Source: Chara braunii (Eukaryota > Streptophyta > Charophyceae > Charales > Characeae). Taken from it: a stretch of 41,598 nt of DNA. The stretch's first letter is position 1. Every line of letters begins with the position of its first letter. Location of the stretch: positions 163,409 to 205,006 of the forward strand of contig BFEA01000470.1 of NCBI GenBank assembly GCA_003427395.1. The letters run 5' to 3'. The notes under the pieces were generated by a model. The model was not told where the DNA came from. It ran no database searches and was given only the letters and a program-made list of their open reading frames with translations. The translations under genes were made by a program, and so were the position numbers. Shown piece after piece: positions 9,173-21,664 of this stretch.

Positions 9173-12100
9173 ATGATCCAACAAGCATTGCAACATCAGG
9201 ATGAGGGACAGGCTAATCAGAGACGGGGACCACAGGAGGGGGCCCCCCGGTGCCCCAGTCCCCCCTGTCCCTCCCCCCCACTCCGCCAACAGTCACAGTG
9301 GGCGAAAATATTGGCGGAGGCAGACCTGGATCTACGATCAATAAATGTCAACGGACTGGCGCAGCACAATGAACAAAAAAATGATGCTCTTTGGAAACTC
9401 ATCACTAGGGATATGAGAGGTAAGTGGTCGGATGCCATTGCAGTCCAAGAAACCCACCTTACCGATTCGGCCCCACACAGTGAGAGGGCTCGACAGATAT
9501 GGCCCCACATATCTTTTGCCGCCCCAGCAAAATCTTCTGCCTCCACGGGAGTGGCCATCTGGCTTCCCCCCTCATCGAGACTGGTGCCCATACAGACACA
9601 ATGCGACCGAGAGGACGGCAGATGGGTGTGGATCCGAGCGGCAATAGGAATGGAAGAAATATGCCTAGTTAACATATACGCGCCGAACGAACCATCGAAC
9701 AGGGTAATGTTCTTCAACAGCCTGCTCAACACACTACCACAGGATACTCCGATCATAGTGATGAGAGACTTCAACACAACACCAGATCCTAATATAGACA
9801 GGAGAACGGCCTCTCAACCGGCTAACGGCCGAGAAGCGGTAAGACAACAAGGTCCAGGTAGTGTAACGCTCACAAACATGATGACAGGGCTGGATCTCAT
9901 TGACACATACCGAGAACTCCACCCAACCAAACGGGCTTACACATGCGTCAGATCGAGAGGTGAGGCCGGTATCTCAAACTCACGTATAGACCTTGGACTA
10001 ATCTCTCAAGATCTCAGAGGATTACTGATGATGGCAGATATCATCCCCTTCTCCCCCTGCAGCTCTTTCGACCACCGGATGATAGTGGTGGGCAGCTCGT
10101 TCCATGCTCACATTGCTAGGGGCCCAGGATTCTTCAAATTCAACACATCACTCTTACAGCTGCCAACCTTGAACAAACAAGTTACAGAGTTTTGGGAATT
10201 CTGGTCAGCCAACAGACCTCCGGATGGATCGCTGGTGCAGTGGCTCAATGAAGGGATTGCGAGACTCAGAGAGAGAATTAAAAAACTTTCCATCCAGATA
10301 GCGCGAGACGGAAAGGCAACAATAGATAGGCTGTTACTGCAGCTAGAACAATGGGATAAACATCTTCAAGAAAACCCCTTGGACCGCCTCACATTCCAGG
10401 CACTCCAAAGGGCTCGGGCCCAGCTACAGGACCATATAGACGCCCAAGCTCAAAAGTGGAGGATCCAAGCAAGGATTAACAAGGATGCCTCGGAAGGAAT
10501 GATGACCAAGAAATTCTTTAACAAGGCGAAGGCGAAGAGCAGACAAAACACAGTTCCTTCCCTCAAGCAACCTTTCGACAGCTCACAACCGGTAGCCAAA
10601 AATGCCTATCAGATCGTCGTATATGCCTCAACATACTACAAACACTTGTTCACATCCGAAACGGGGCAAAGGCAACCACAGGCCTTAAACGAGGCAAGGG
10701 ACACACTGCTTAATGCCCTGCCTGCTCTACTGTCGACAGAGCAAAGGGAAAAGCTAGACGAACCATTATCCCACTCCGACCTCCTCCGGGCACTGCAAAA
10801 CATGAACGATGAGAAGACGTCGGACCTTGATGCATTCCCCAAAGAATTTTGGGTGCACTTTTGGGATGTTTTTGCAAATGACTTTGTGGCATACGTCAAC
10901 GCAGTGTTCCACGAAGAGACATTTGGGGAAATGATTGGTCAGGGGTTAACAACCCTGCCACACAAGAAGGGGGATAGGGAGGAGATACGAAACTACCGTC
11001 CGATCACTCTCCTACTAGTGCCCTACAAAATCGTGGCTAAAGCCTGGGCAAACAAGCTGCTGCCCCTCTTGCCACATTTGATACACCCAAACCAGTCAGG
11101 ATTTATGCCCCACCGAAATATTCAGGACAATATTCTCTTGCTCAATGAGACTATCAGATATGCACGTCAAAGGAAAGTCGATGCAGCAATACTGTTCATT
11201 GACTTTGAAAAAGAGTATGACCATGTTGACTGGGACTTCCTGGATCTGTGCCTAAATAAAATGCACTTCGGCCCTCTGTTCTGCAAATGGATCGCCATCT
11301 TACACAGAACAGCTTCGACCAACATCTCACTTAACGGCCACCTAGCGGCACCATTCCGCCTCCAGAGCTCGGTACGACAGGGTGACCCCATAGCACCAAT
11401 GCTGTTCGTCATAGTGATGGAAGCCCTTGCAGCAATGATCAGGTCCAATCCGCTCATACAAAAGATCGAAGTACCTGAGATCCCGGAACATCTGATCCCT
11501 ACAACATCATTATTTGCAGACGACCTGACAGTCCTGTTTCGGGCTAACGCCAGGAGCTTCCAAGCACTAGCACACACCATACAACTGTTTGAAATCGCTG
11601 CAGACATGAAAGTCAACTGGGGGACGAAAACGAAAGGTTGGTGGTTAACCTACCCACAGGATGACCCTCTGGTCGTCCCCCCTGTCACATGGCGAAGCAA
11701 GGAGGCGGCAATCAAGGTACTGGGTGTGAATTTGACGGCATTGCCCCCCCCCCCGGATCATGGGGATGCGCTGGTGGACCTGGTGATTCAACGTATGACC
11801 TGCTGGGACGCAAAGCCAACCTCACTGGTTGGGAGGGCGCTAGCAATAAACAATGCAATATTTGCAGCGATCTGGTACAAAGTCGCCTTTTGGCCTCTGA
11901 ATAAAAAACAATTAGCCAGGCTGAATCAGGCGGCAGCTGCCTACATATGGAAAAATTATCACTCACACACATGGTGCCTCGGATGTCCTTACTCAACCCA
12001 GATCAAAAGGGGGGTTGGGAATCATAGACCCGGCCCGAGAAATTAATGCGCTATTGTTTAAACTAATCATTAGAGTACTACTAGCCGATGACATACCATG

Positions 12101-13771
12101 GGATTCGTATGCGCACATTCAGATAGCAAATCTGGCTCCACCCTCTCCTCTAGACCACCCGGTGCACCCCCTGCAATGGTTGACTGCCCACAGGTGAACT
12201 CGAATGCAAGTGTGGGCGGCCAGGCCAGGTGGGACCTGCGCACCTACAATCATACGCTTATAGAGAGACCATGGTCCGAAGAGAAAACTGGTCCCGCTGA
12301 GATGGCATGAAATCGTACGCCAGGCGCTGTTTGGACACTCCCAACTCCTAGATCAGGAGGGAGCACCGTTCACCCTTCGACGCAAGTCCAAATGGCTGAG
12401 ATGGGTAAAAAAATGACTCTTTACAATCAGGGACCTATGGGATACCAACGCGGCTGCCTGACATACTGAAGCTAAAATAAGATAAAAACTGGGGCGCGCT
12501 CCCAACTTGGCACAAGACTTGCAGGAAATCCAGGAGGCTGTCCCTTTGGCCTGGATCAAGGCACTACGACATGGTCCCACCATCGTTCAAAATGATTGGG
12601 TGGTGCACCTTCAATCTCTTCATCTCCCCATGACCGTCTACAAGGTGGAACAGGTACAACCGGCCCACTTGCAGTTGGCCGCCTACCAACCAGACTACCG
12701 GGGGCGAGATAGTCAACAATACATAGAGATGAGGACTTGGACTGCCAAAGCGCAATGCTATCAGTGATAAGAGTCAGAGTGGTGGGAGACAAGGACGCCA
12801 CTTTATTTTTATACGAACCAACCACCCCCATCTCCCACCTCCCCTTTGATCCAGCACAATGGGAATGGCAATGGGGGAGATCATCCAAAATGAGCCCATG
12901 GCAATACACTGTTAAAAATGGATATCGAATGTCAAGCATACCGGTCCCAATCATGGATGATATCCTGCGAAGGTGGGACAGGGACTCCCCACTGAAAAAA
13001 ACGGACTTTGACTTTTTTAAATGGACGTCCTACTCCCACATCCGACCAACTAACCACAGAGCCCTACAATGGAAAATTATATACAGATGCCTACCCACCC
13101 CCGACTGGGTGACAGCGAGGACAGATCTAGAGCAGAAAGGAATACTTTCTCCCTTGTGCACTTACTGCGACCTCATTCTCCCTCGGAAACGTGCGAACCT
13201 GGAGTACTGTCTTTTGGACTGCCCTATGGTAACACGCCTCTGGCGCTGGTGGGACGCAGCATGGCACTATCTAACAGGGCACCACCTCCCATGGGACGTG
13301 AAAACCATCCTCTTCGGGGCCCTCCCGCCAACCGAAACAGAATGGTCGAGCTTTGTGACCAACCTTTTCCAATATTCACGTCTCGCACTGCTTATGGCAG
13401 CTTGGCGAATGAGGTGCCCATATGAAAGAGAAAAACAAACCTTTGAATTCCAGCAGGCAAGAGCCATGGTTGCTGACACAATCACAGCTGAGACACAAGC
13501 TGCCTCGAAAAGCCTTCGGGCTAGACTTGACCAAGAATTGGAAGACGCCAAGAAAACGCAGATGATCGAAGCCTTCCAGACCACTTGGGTCGATCAGAAT
13601 CACAGGCTGTGCACGTTGGATCAACAAAATAACCTCCAATGGCAACCCTGGCTCTCCACGGAGAGACAGTGGGAGTTCTTGCCAACCGACCACTTTCTTA
13701 TTAACGTCCAACCAACAAACTTTGTGCTGATCCCGGTAGACCTTCCTAACATCCCATCCATCCCCCACTGA
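9173..13771 (+). pseudogene. LINE ORF2 (AP endonuclease-reverse transcriptase), two frameshifts
   Basis: ORF2 nicks target DNA and copies the RNA by target-primed reverse transcription. From ATG 9173 the first 957 codons hold an AP-type endonuclease (SINVNGL, VQETHL near residue 92, NIYAPNE, DFNTTPD at about 199-205, SRIDLGLIS, FDHR) and a reverse transcriptase (NYRPITLL, QSGF, FIDFEKEYD, SSVRQGDP, FADD at 781-784). The frame shifts near 12008 within a G run, into GIIDPAREINALLFK, which then has several stops (TGA 12195 and others). It returns to the first frame near 12740 for a C-terminal region with a CTYC...C-type Cys/His pattern like plant zf-RVT domains (about 13060-13260). The endonuclease has Arg before DFN where Gly is usual. 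Total about 1,530 codons. Not active as it stands. Confidence 0.9.
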
Positions 13772-14818
13772 CTGTGTCCTCCTCTCCCGCTCACCACCGC
13801 CCCTCCCCCAGCCCCTCCCCCTCCCCTTGCCCCGTGTCCCTCCCCACAGCATCACCCCTTCAGCCAGCCAGGAGACTTACCAACATTCCAAGACTATGGA
13901 CAAGTGAGCTGCGGGACAAAAGAGACAAAAGGGCTAAGAGACTAGTAGCAGACTACTTGTAGCAACACGGGGGCAGGGAACTCAAAACAAGAGGGGGGGT
14001 ATGGGGGTATGGGGGTATGGGGGTTTAGAGTTTAGGGGATAGGCGAGCCGGGCAAATGGTTATAAGACGGGTATCACAAGGCTAGTAAGAGAAGAGAAAA
14101 CAGGATAGTACGACAAAGAATAAACATTGGGATCAAAGAGCAAAACTGAGGTAATATAACGTAATAAATTGTGATGGGGAACGGGTTCAGGGAGGGCGGG
14201 CATAAAGGAATGGTTGTAGCCGCCCCACACTACCTCATCACGGAAACATTATTGAACCGATAGAAACATAAGTACACTAAGACATTTAGACACAACATAT
14301 AAGGCAGGCATTCCTAGATAGGGTGCAACATAATCTCAACTACAGAAACACAGACATGGAAGGATAAACTAGGTCTCCTGGTCCACACAAGTACTATAGG
14401 ACATATGTGCATTTAGATAGAATAAATGAAGTGTTTGCTATGACATAGCATCATTGTGATATGAGGCCGCTGGTTGTGATCGTCAGCTCACATATGCTAC
14501 ATGAATGGGAGGGTTTCGCCACCTGACCTGACTAAATAGAACATACAACGACATCTAAAAAGCATCAAAGAGGATAGAGATCTCCCAGCATTTTACATAG
14601 ACAGATTGTCATGCATTCACAGGAAATTAGGCATAACAACAAATCGCAGCATAGGGCAGTGTGACCTGATCTCCAGAAATTACATTCAAATCATTGTACA
14701 GGGACGCTGGACCCGTTTTCCAGCAGGTGCTGCTTCCCACCAATAGATGCAGCCTCCCCGACGGCGCTAGTGGTGTCTACTTTTACCAGCACCCCCAGCG
14801 TTAGCTCGGGTTGTTTCA
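13772..14818 (+). other. LINE 3' UTR
   Basis: Non-coding sequence from the ORF2 stop to poly(A). It contains three TATGGGGG units at about 14000-14024 and ends in the conserved tail (14700-14760) that recurs at 970-1066 (minus) and 2816-2870 (plus). The conserved tail is a candidate reverse-transcriptase recognition region, by analogy with other LINEs. Confidence 0.75.
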
Positions 14819-14845
14819 AAAAAAAAAAAAAAAAAAAAAAAAAAA
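14819..14845 (+). other. LINE poly(A) tail
   Basis: A 27-nt uninterrupted A run at the 3' end of the element, directly followed by the right target-site duplication. The homogeneous run suggests insertion was not extremely ancient. Confidence 0.9.
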
Positions 14846-14859
14846 GGACACGCTGAGGT
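14846..14859 (+). repeat. Target-site duplication, right copy
   Basis: Exact copy of 4151-4164 directly after the A run. Confidence 0.9.
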
Positions 14860-15360
14860 TCATCCAGTGGTTAGCTGGGACCAAAGTCAAACCACTGCTT
14901 GGGGGTCCAACGATCCGACCATCTGTCTGGTGCGGCGTTGAAAATCCCCACAATTATTAGTGGAATGTTAAGAGGGGCAAATTACCTCTAGTTCCAACAT
15001 CCCGAGGACTGACACCCACCGCCCGTGCTCCTCATCCGCCACCCAATTCACCACGTGCGGTCTAGAATGGCAACCCCAGCCGACGCCCGGCCTACCACAT
15101 GTGCTCTGTATGACTGGCGTGCCCAGGCCATTCAATGAGTCGTATGGTGCTCTGGACGATCCATGAGATGCGTTTCTTGGACACACATGATGTTTGGCCA
15201 CCTCCATCCATCTACCCCTCTCAACTGATCCCAAATGGTCTGGCTTTTCAAAGGGTTGAAAGTGGCCAGGCCGTTACTCAAGTCCAAGTCCGCATTTCTG
15301 AGACAATGCTTCCACTTGTGACCTACCAGCTTCAGTACCTGAACAAACTTCCGAAGCCCT
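14860..15360 (-). pseudogene. Old minus-strand LINE endonuclease, upstream half
   Basis: The minus strand reads, with stops and frame changes, NADLDLSNGLATF, then CVQETHLMD, ASAGVAIL, GRWVSVLGMLELEVI and IIVGIFNAAPDRW. These line up in order with the ORF2 endonuclease of the inserted LINE (ADLDLRSINVNGL, VQETHL, ASTGVAIW, GRWVWIRAAIGMEEI, DFNTTPD), so both belong to related lineages. The fragment is cut by the insertion and continues at 4164 downward. I see no clear 5' end; sequence above about 15360 does not obviously continue it. Confidence 0.75.
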
Positions 15361-16834
15361 GAGTTTTGCTATTCGTGCTTTTTCGATCTCTAACGGGCTT
15401 CAGGGGTACCCTTTTTTTTGATTGGTGGTATGCATGGAATCAATGGCCGACGAGCCCCTCCCACTTTTAAGACTGGTTGTTTTTTTCGGACTTTTCGCAA
15501 TTTCTCTCCGACGATCCGTGAATTTACGTAGGACTTATGCACGCGTTAGTGAGCGCGCCATGAATTTTGTTCGGCAGTTGGGGATTCCGGAAGTTGGGGC
15601 CGCACATCCTGCTAATGTGTCCTTTCTTGCAAGCAAATGTTCCTAAATTTGGCCTTGAAAGCTCTATGAATTTTCAGTAGGGATCTGAATAGGTGTAGGG
15701 TTTTTACCCCCGTCCAATCTCGCACGCAAATATCGCTTTTGAATTTCTCAGTCTTGGATTAGTTTTAGAGCTAGAATGGATGGAACATAACTGTGTGGTG
15801 TCATTTTGTCTCTATGTGGGCGCCATGTCTGCAAACTTTCCCCGCTTCCCACTATGCCCCATGCCATCTTCACCTCTTTCTTCTTTGCGCCTTTTTTCCT
15901 CCACCTGTAACTGTTTTGCATCCCCTCTCCCTTCACGCTTCTCTCTCGGCGCTCCTTTTCATTTGAATATTGGTCCCGCTCCACACTACTCTTTGAGCCC
16001 TCCTTCCTACCTTCATCCCCATATAAGAACTCCCTACCAATCCCCCCCCACAATGTTCGAGTCGTCAGGTGACATCGTGTAAGGAGGATATTCCCCTCGC
16101 GCTGTGATCTGATTGGCTGTGAAAAAAATCGTTGAGATCGATATGGTTTTCCCCGGGCGATTAACCCAAACTCTCTCTTCACCCCCTCCTACCTCAGCCC
16201 CATTCTCTCCCATCTTCTATCTCCCTCTTTGTAACTATAAAATACGCAAGCGCATCCGAAAAACTCTCTCTCAACCCGGTGCCATCTTTAAGGAAGTCAT
16301 GGTCTAACTTAGATGATGTGTGTACTGTGAGTCGAAAAGTCTTGACGGACTGACTGTAGTTTTGCAGTGCAAGGTTGCGCACCGGGTGGCCACGACGAAC
16401 AACAGGATCTGGGCAAGTCGGTGTAGAAGCTTGGCGGGTTGATGATCGATGTGATGTGGAGGTTGGTATGTGGCGGTCAGGATCGCTAGTGTCTGGGTAA
16501 GGAAGGTGTATGTGTGCGAGTGGTTGCGTGGTTTGGGGTCATAGTGAGAGCGCAAAACGTTTGCGCGCCTTGATCTTCAGTTCCGCCTCTTATATTGGAA
16601 GCTAAGTCCACGACGGATTGCCGGTTTTGTTTCTCATATCTATTTGTGTGTTCGTAACTCCTTTTTTTTCCCTCACTCCCCTTCGTCGGTCAAGCTACGG
16701 CTCCGTCCACATCCGTCCACCTTACCTCCCCCCTCTATTTCTCTCTCTTTTAATATTTTCTTCATGAATGTCTGAATGTTCTGATGACTCCCTTGTCCCT
16801 ACCATCTTTTGAGGTCATGTCCTGCTCATCTCGT
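15361..16834. other. Unassigned stretch
   Basis: No supported gene. A 74-codon ORF at 15422-15646 contains a hydrophobic stretch (PLLRLVVFFGLFAISL) but has no family features. C/T-rich tracts lie near 15860-16050 and 16660-16760. Confidence 0.3.
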
Positions 16835-16950
16835 TGAATTCAATCGGATCTTGTGTGGACGAGTATCGTTGAATTGGTAGAGACTAGCAAGTTTATGTGA
16901 TCGTCTCGTCCCTCCCTTTGAATTCAATCGGATCTTGTGTGGACGAGTAT
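16835..16950 (+). repeat. 32-bp direct repeat, two copies 84 bp apart
   Basis: Copies at 16835-16866 and 16919-16950 are identical by eye, starting TGAATTCAATCGG and ending GACGAGTAT. The spacer is about 52 bp. Origin unknown. Confidence 0.75.
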
Positions 16951-19394
16951 CTGATGGTTTATGCATGAGTGATCTCTTACATGCATGTATCGATTTAGTT
17001 GTTGCTCTGATGACGGGAGTGAATTAGGACTCTTGTATGATTATTTCGATGCATGCTTAACTACTCGCGCGAATGAATGATAGTCGTTTTCTTGATTGGA
17101 TTGGATTGCATAGACTGACGCCTCAGATCGGCTTGCACGGTGGATGGAAGATAATGCGTAGTGTGGTATCTGATTATACATTTGATTGAATAACGGATTG
17201 ATTAGACATATGCAATCAGCCTTGCTTATGCCCTGTGGACCGATTACCCCGATCCGACTGGGCATCGACTTCTCGTATCCTCACCACCCCCATTCCTGTA
17301 TAACGAGGAAAGGACAAGTGTATGCGAGTGGGACGTGTGAGAAGTCGTCGCCAAGATCGCCGACCGTTATTATTTCTCTCCCAAAACAAAGTGCTCAGGA
17401 TTCATAGGCGCTGGTTTTGTCATTATTCATACTCATTTTCCCCCGAACTCATTATTATTGCCTTTTAACGAATTGATTGTCATTCCGTGGACGGAGGTGA
17501 TCCCTCATTGGCCCAACACTCTATGTAGCGATTGCCGAAATTTGTCTCCGCACCGAACGTTATCGGGAAAAAGGGTTCCACTACCGAGCACGTGGCGAGG
17601 ACGAACACAAGGGAAGAGCGAGCAGATTGAGGTTGTCCACGTCGGATTCCGAGCTCTATAACGAACGACGCTTACACTTTATTCAAAAACGAGATCCCAC
17701 ATGTGTATCCCCGCCCTTCCGTTCGAAAAGATGTTGGGTAGCCCGCATGGAAGTTCAAAGATGCTTTTTGGATTAAACGAATGTTTGAAAGTGGCGCGCT
17801 CTATTTCTTTCCCGCTTTGCTATGCCCATTTCTCATTAAAACTGGGACCACACGGGGAATCTCAGTTTCGTTTATATCCCCACACTCAGATTTTCCAAAA
17901 ACTATTGGCACACCCATTTTTTGTTGTTCTTTCAGGGCCTGTTCCACATATTTTTTCTCTCTTTTTATCGCTCCGACCAGAAGAAAACACATGGCGTGAG
18001 GTCTGAACGTCACACACTCAGTGTTTTTGCAGTACAACGTGTCTACCTCATCCATCTTTGTATTTCTTTAAACATATTGACTCTTCCTGGCCCTTCTCTC
18101 CATCCTTTCACCCTATGCCAGAGTTTTTGGGACCAATCCACTATGCACATTAGTCCCTATCTCAAGACCCTCGAGAGGCAAGTCTGGAGATCCTGTTCAG
18201 GCCAGTATGAATTGGCCTTTATTTCGCACAGATGTAAGTCTATTACTGCATTATGATTGAACCATACGAGGTTCAAGTCCTTGCCTTCCTAAAAAATGAG
18301 ATATAGCTTGGTGGCGGCTACCTTACTAAGCCCTCAAACTGGGGGAAGGTCGCTACCACCCCCGCGGGGTAGTGATGGCTAATAAAGGTCTCCATTTTAT
18401 GACCAAATTCAATGTCCCGCAAGCTTAGGAGCGCCGCATATTATAAAATCCCCGCCCTGGTAGTGTGAACCTCTCTTGTGTTGCGGTAATTCCTATTTTC
18501 ACCCGGTCCACTGCCTGGCACAGTGGGATAACAACCACCCCCGGTTGCTGGGAGAGGAGTTTCACGTATTGGCCTGCCTCTATCAGGTACCTAAGTTTTT
18601 TGTTGGTGGGCCGGGTCCTCTGTCCCACGTGTCTCCTCCCAGTTTGATGCTAGGAAGCTTGTCTATGGTGGGTCCGAAGGAGGGGGAGGAGGAGGCGGAG
18701 GGGGATCGGGGACTATGTCGTGCCCCTCTCATGACTGATCGGGAACTGGAGATTACTGCACAGGGGGATAAAACTGTTGTTGCGTGATGTATCTGATCCG
18801 TTGAAAAATTTCCAGCCATATGATATGCGGGGGAGGGCAAGCCTCCAAGGCCTCTCTCAGTGTTGGGCTATTGTCAAGCATGGAGAAGAGTTGAACGCAC
18901 ACATTTTTTGTTCCGTATCGATATCCGTGAGGCGGGCGCTCGTGTAATAGCGATTTTGTCGAAACAGACATTTTATATTTTTTGAACGAAATCGAAATTG
19001 TCATTTTCACAATGATTTGATGACTTTTGATATTTTGTTAACTCGGTTTTAGGGAGGTTCTGTTTTTTTCCCGGCTAATGCATTAGGTTTAAAGAAACAT
19101 ATTGAATATCATACTCTAAAACATATATGACTGACATTACATATGTGGGGTGTTTCATTATTGCATTGGTTTGTTTATTATTATTATATTTGTTTACATG
19201 CATATAATTCTAACCAAAGTGTTGTGTTGTCCCCCCAAATGCCCTCCCCGTTGCCCCCCCCCCTTTGTTACATTTACAAAGTATCATTTGAAAATAAGGG
19301 GTGAACATTGAAAATTCAAATTATGTTTAGACAACAATGTTGTTCGTGTTTTATTAACATTATTTACATAAAGAGAACACCTCGGCATTTTTTT
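16951..19394. other. Unassigned stretch
   Basis: No supported protein gene. At 18317-18367 an imperfect inverted repeat (GGTGGCGGCTACCTT against AAGGTCGCTACCACC) could form a hairpin. A tRNA B-box-like GGTTCAAGTCC lies near 18271, but no complete cloverleaf could be formed. The remainder is AT-rich and featureless to me. Confidence 0.3.
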
Positions 19395-19458
<64 letters not shown>

Positions 19459-19488
19459 TACACACACACACACACACACACTCACACN

Positions 19489-19548
<60 letters not shown>

Positions 19549-19576
19549 TACACACACACACACACACACACTCACA

Positions 19577-19619
<43 letters not shown>

Positions 19620-19622
19620 ACA
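19395..19622 (+). repeat. Compound CT/CA microsatellite
   Basis: A (CT)n then (CA)n block, with CATA and CTCA interruptions, is repeated as a roughly 90-bp composite unit (19395-19487 and 19489-19575) and then extended by further CA units. An N at 19488 marks uncertain base calling. ORFs across it are artefacts of the repeat. Confidence 0.95.
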
Positions 19623-21664
19623 GAGTTTTCACGAAGTTCTCTCTATGAACATCTACAAAAGTTGAAGACATATGATACATGGTCTATACTACAAACAATA
19701 CGAAATCGTTTGTTGAAAAATTATGGTGAATATTAGCTAACTATAGGAAGTCTACCTTGTCAACAAGGAAACAAAACTAAATTAGTCAATAACAAAAATA
19801 AAAATGTCTCCTCTAACTTCAATGCACGAAAAACTTTATGGTCAGAAAATTTCACTACCTTGTAAGCAACGACTCATTATCAATCTTTTCTCAACAAGTG
19901 CAACAACGTCATAAGTGAATGAGGTTGTTGTGTTGTCCGTTTTCTCGGCACAGTACACTGTCCATGATATTGAAGTTGGTATTTAGTTTTGTTTTCTTGT
20001 ATTTCCAGTGAACTCCTGACGCGTCTTGTTTTTTTATTATGATTGACGATATCCCGACTGTGATGACACTTCTTCGAGCTACGAATTCCAACATTGCATC
20101 CCATTCGTCAATACAGTACTATTTGACGTGTTGCTTGTACGCTCACATCATCAAATCTTCATCGTCCCGTCGCGGTATCTTGTGTCTTCACATTTGTGTT
20201 GCACATACTGTCAGCCTTTGGCGATAGCTTACAGTGACGCATGCAACGATTGGACTTCATTTGTGTGTCACCCTGACAGACACAAGCGCGTAACCGTATA
20301 ATACTTGTTTGCACGCTACGATCCCTTCGTTCCTGTAAGTACTTTTGTGGTCGCACACCTTTCACAAGATTGTAAATTTTTCTTCGTACACTGCGAGGAT
20401 ATAAGTTAAGTGACGGTTCGTCATACACAAAATCTCACCTGATAAAGTCGATGGCATTATAATCTCTTTTTAGTCGCTCAGATGTCATGTCCGCCCATTT
20501 GATCGCCGTTCCCCACATCTCCTGGCGTCTCTGTCTCAGCATCCATTATGGGTTCATACTAGGGGGGTGGGGGGGGGGGAATATATATATATATATATAT
20601 GTATATATAAACATCCAAATTAGGGATGAAGTACGGAACAGAACACACCGCTTGCATAAGTGGTGTGAGTCATTGTCATTCCCCACTTGCATATGTTGGT
20701 CATTAGAGAGTGATTAGTGTGGTTGCGAAAAACTAGTCAATGTGGACACTTATGCAAGACGGAGTGCAAGTTGTTCCATTTGTCACTTTCACGTCATCGA
20801 ATATGATCGACAATATTGAATTTTGTTATTGTGTTAGTTTTTTTTCAGTTTCTGTTTTTTTTCCGTCTTCGTTGTAGCATGTGATCAAAATCGCCGTCAT
20901 GTGAATGACGATCCTCGACCTTTCGTTGATGAAGCGCAACATTGCGTTTTTGATTTCGTTGCATAGATGCTTTACAGGCTTCAATGTCGTCATTTGTGTG
21001 TCCCTGTTTTCGTTCATCGACGACACCTTTGCTCGTTCAATCCGTGTCGCGCACCGTGTCAGGCCACCGTTTAAACAAAACGCCACACATATCACTTATC
21101 CGTGATGCGGTTGATGCTCATTCTCCCCCCATATATGAACATACCCGAACCCGTAGAACGCTTTGGTCCATTTTTCAGTGCCTTGTCTTTCATAGTTTGC
21201 ATCAGGCTCAACTGTCTTGGTGAGCTTGTAAACTTTTATTCACTCCTCGTCGTACTACAGCTCAAGCGAGGCTCCAACGCCAACTAATCGATTGCCTCCA
21301 CACTGACAACCCTCATTTGCGTTCTTGTTTTCCATGAGAGGAGGTTCTCTCATTCCACCGGTGTCCCCCATTTCTCATTGCGCTACCACTCAGACGATGC
21401 GGGTATTATAAACACAACGAAAAAAAGAGAAAAATGCAAGTCCATCGAACAATTGGCGATGTGGTCTATGTTGTTCGTATTGAACATGTAATTCCCAGTC
21501 AGACTCCTTCCCTCATCACGTGTACACAAATGTGTCTGAAGCAGATCTGAGACTCATATCTTGCATTGATGCAGACATCTTGTTATGGATGGTCAGCGAC
21601 AGTTGTGCATTGAGAGTCTCTCGCTTAGAGATCCGCATACATGTCTCAGAGCGTTTATTGTTGG
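19623..21664. other. Unassigned stretch with decayed minus-strand open segments
   Basis: The minus strand has stretches that look like degraded coding sequence, for example 20159-20428, about 19915-20110 (with WDAMLEFVARRSV) and about 20830-21095. None matches a family I know, and stops and frame changes are frequent. They may be the downstream part of the decayed minus-strand gene at 21665-23463. A (TA)n microsatellite occurs at about 20581-20610 after a G run. Confidence 0.3.

Larger units (their letters stand above)
4165..14845 (+). mobile_element. Nearly full-length L1-like LINE (about 10.7 kb)
   Basis: Bounded by the 14-bp duplication and ending in a 27-nt A run (14819-14845). The order is 5' UTR (4165-5432), ORF1 with a zinc knuckle (5433-7543), a middle ORF (7546-9126), ORF2 with AP endonuclease and reverse transcriptase (9173-13771), 3' UTR (13772-14818) and poly(A). 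Several stops and frameshifts show it is no longer autonomous. It inserted into, and in the opposite direction to, an older related LINE. At 10.7 kb it is long for an L1-type element, mainly because of ORF1 plus the middle ORF. Clade assignment needs a phylogeny. Confidence 0.88.

Noticed and set aside
14000-14040. Interstitial plant-type telomere repeat (TTTAGGG)
   Set aside because: Only a single TTTAGGG unit is present beside a TATGGGGG repeat; not a telomeric array.
18245-18290. tRNA gene or tRNA-derived SINE suggested by GGTTCAAGTCC with a T-arm-like stem
   Set aside because: No matching acceptor 5' strand, D-arm or anticodon arm could be placed upstream, and no A box at the right distance.
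19308-19736. ORFs encoding Ser-Leu, His-Thr or Cys-Val repeats
   Set aside because: Translations of the CT/CA microsatellite, open in several frames because the repeat lacks stops.
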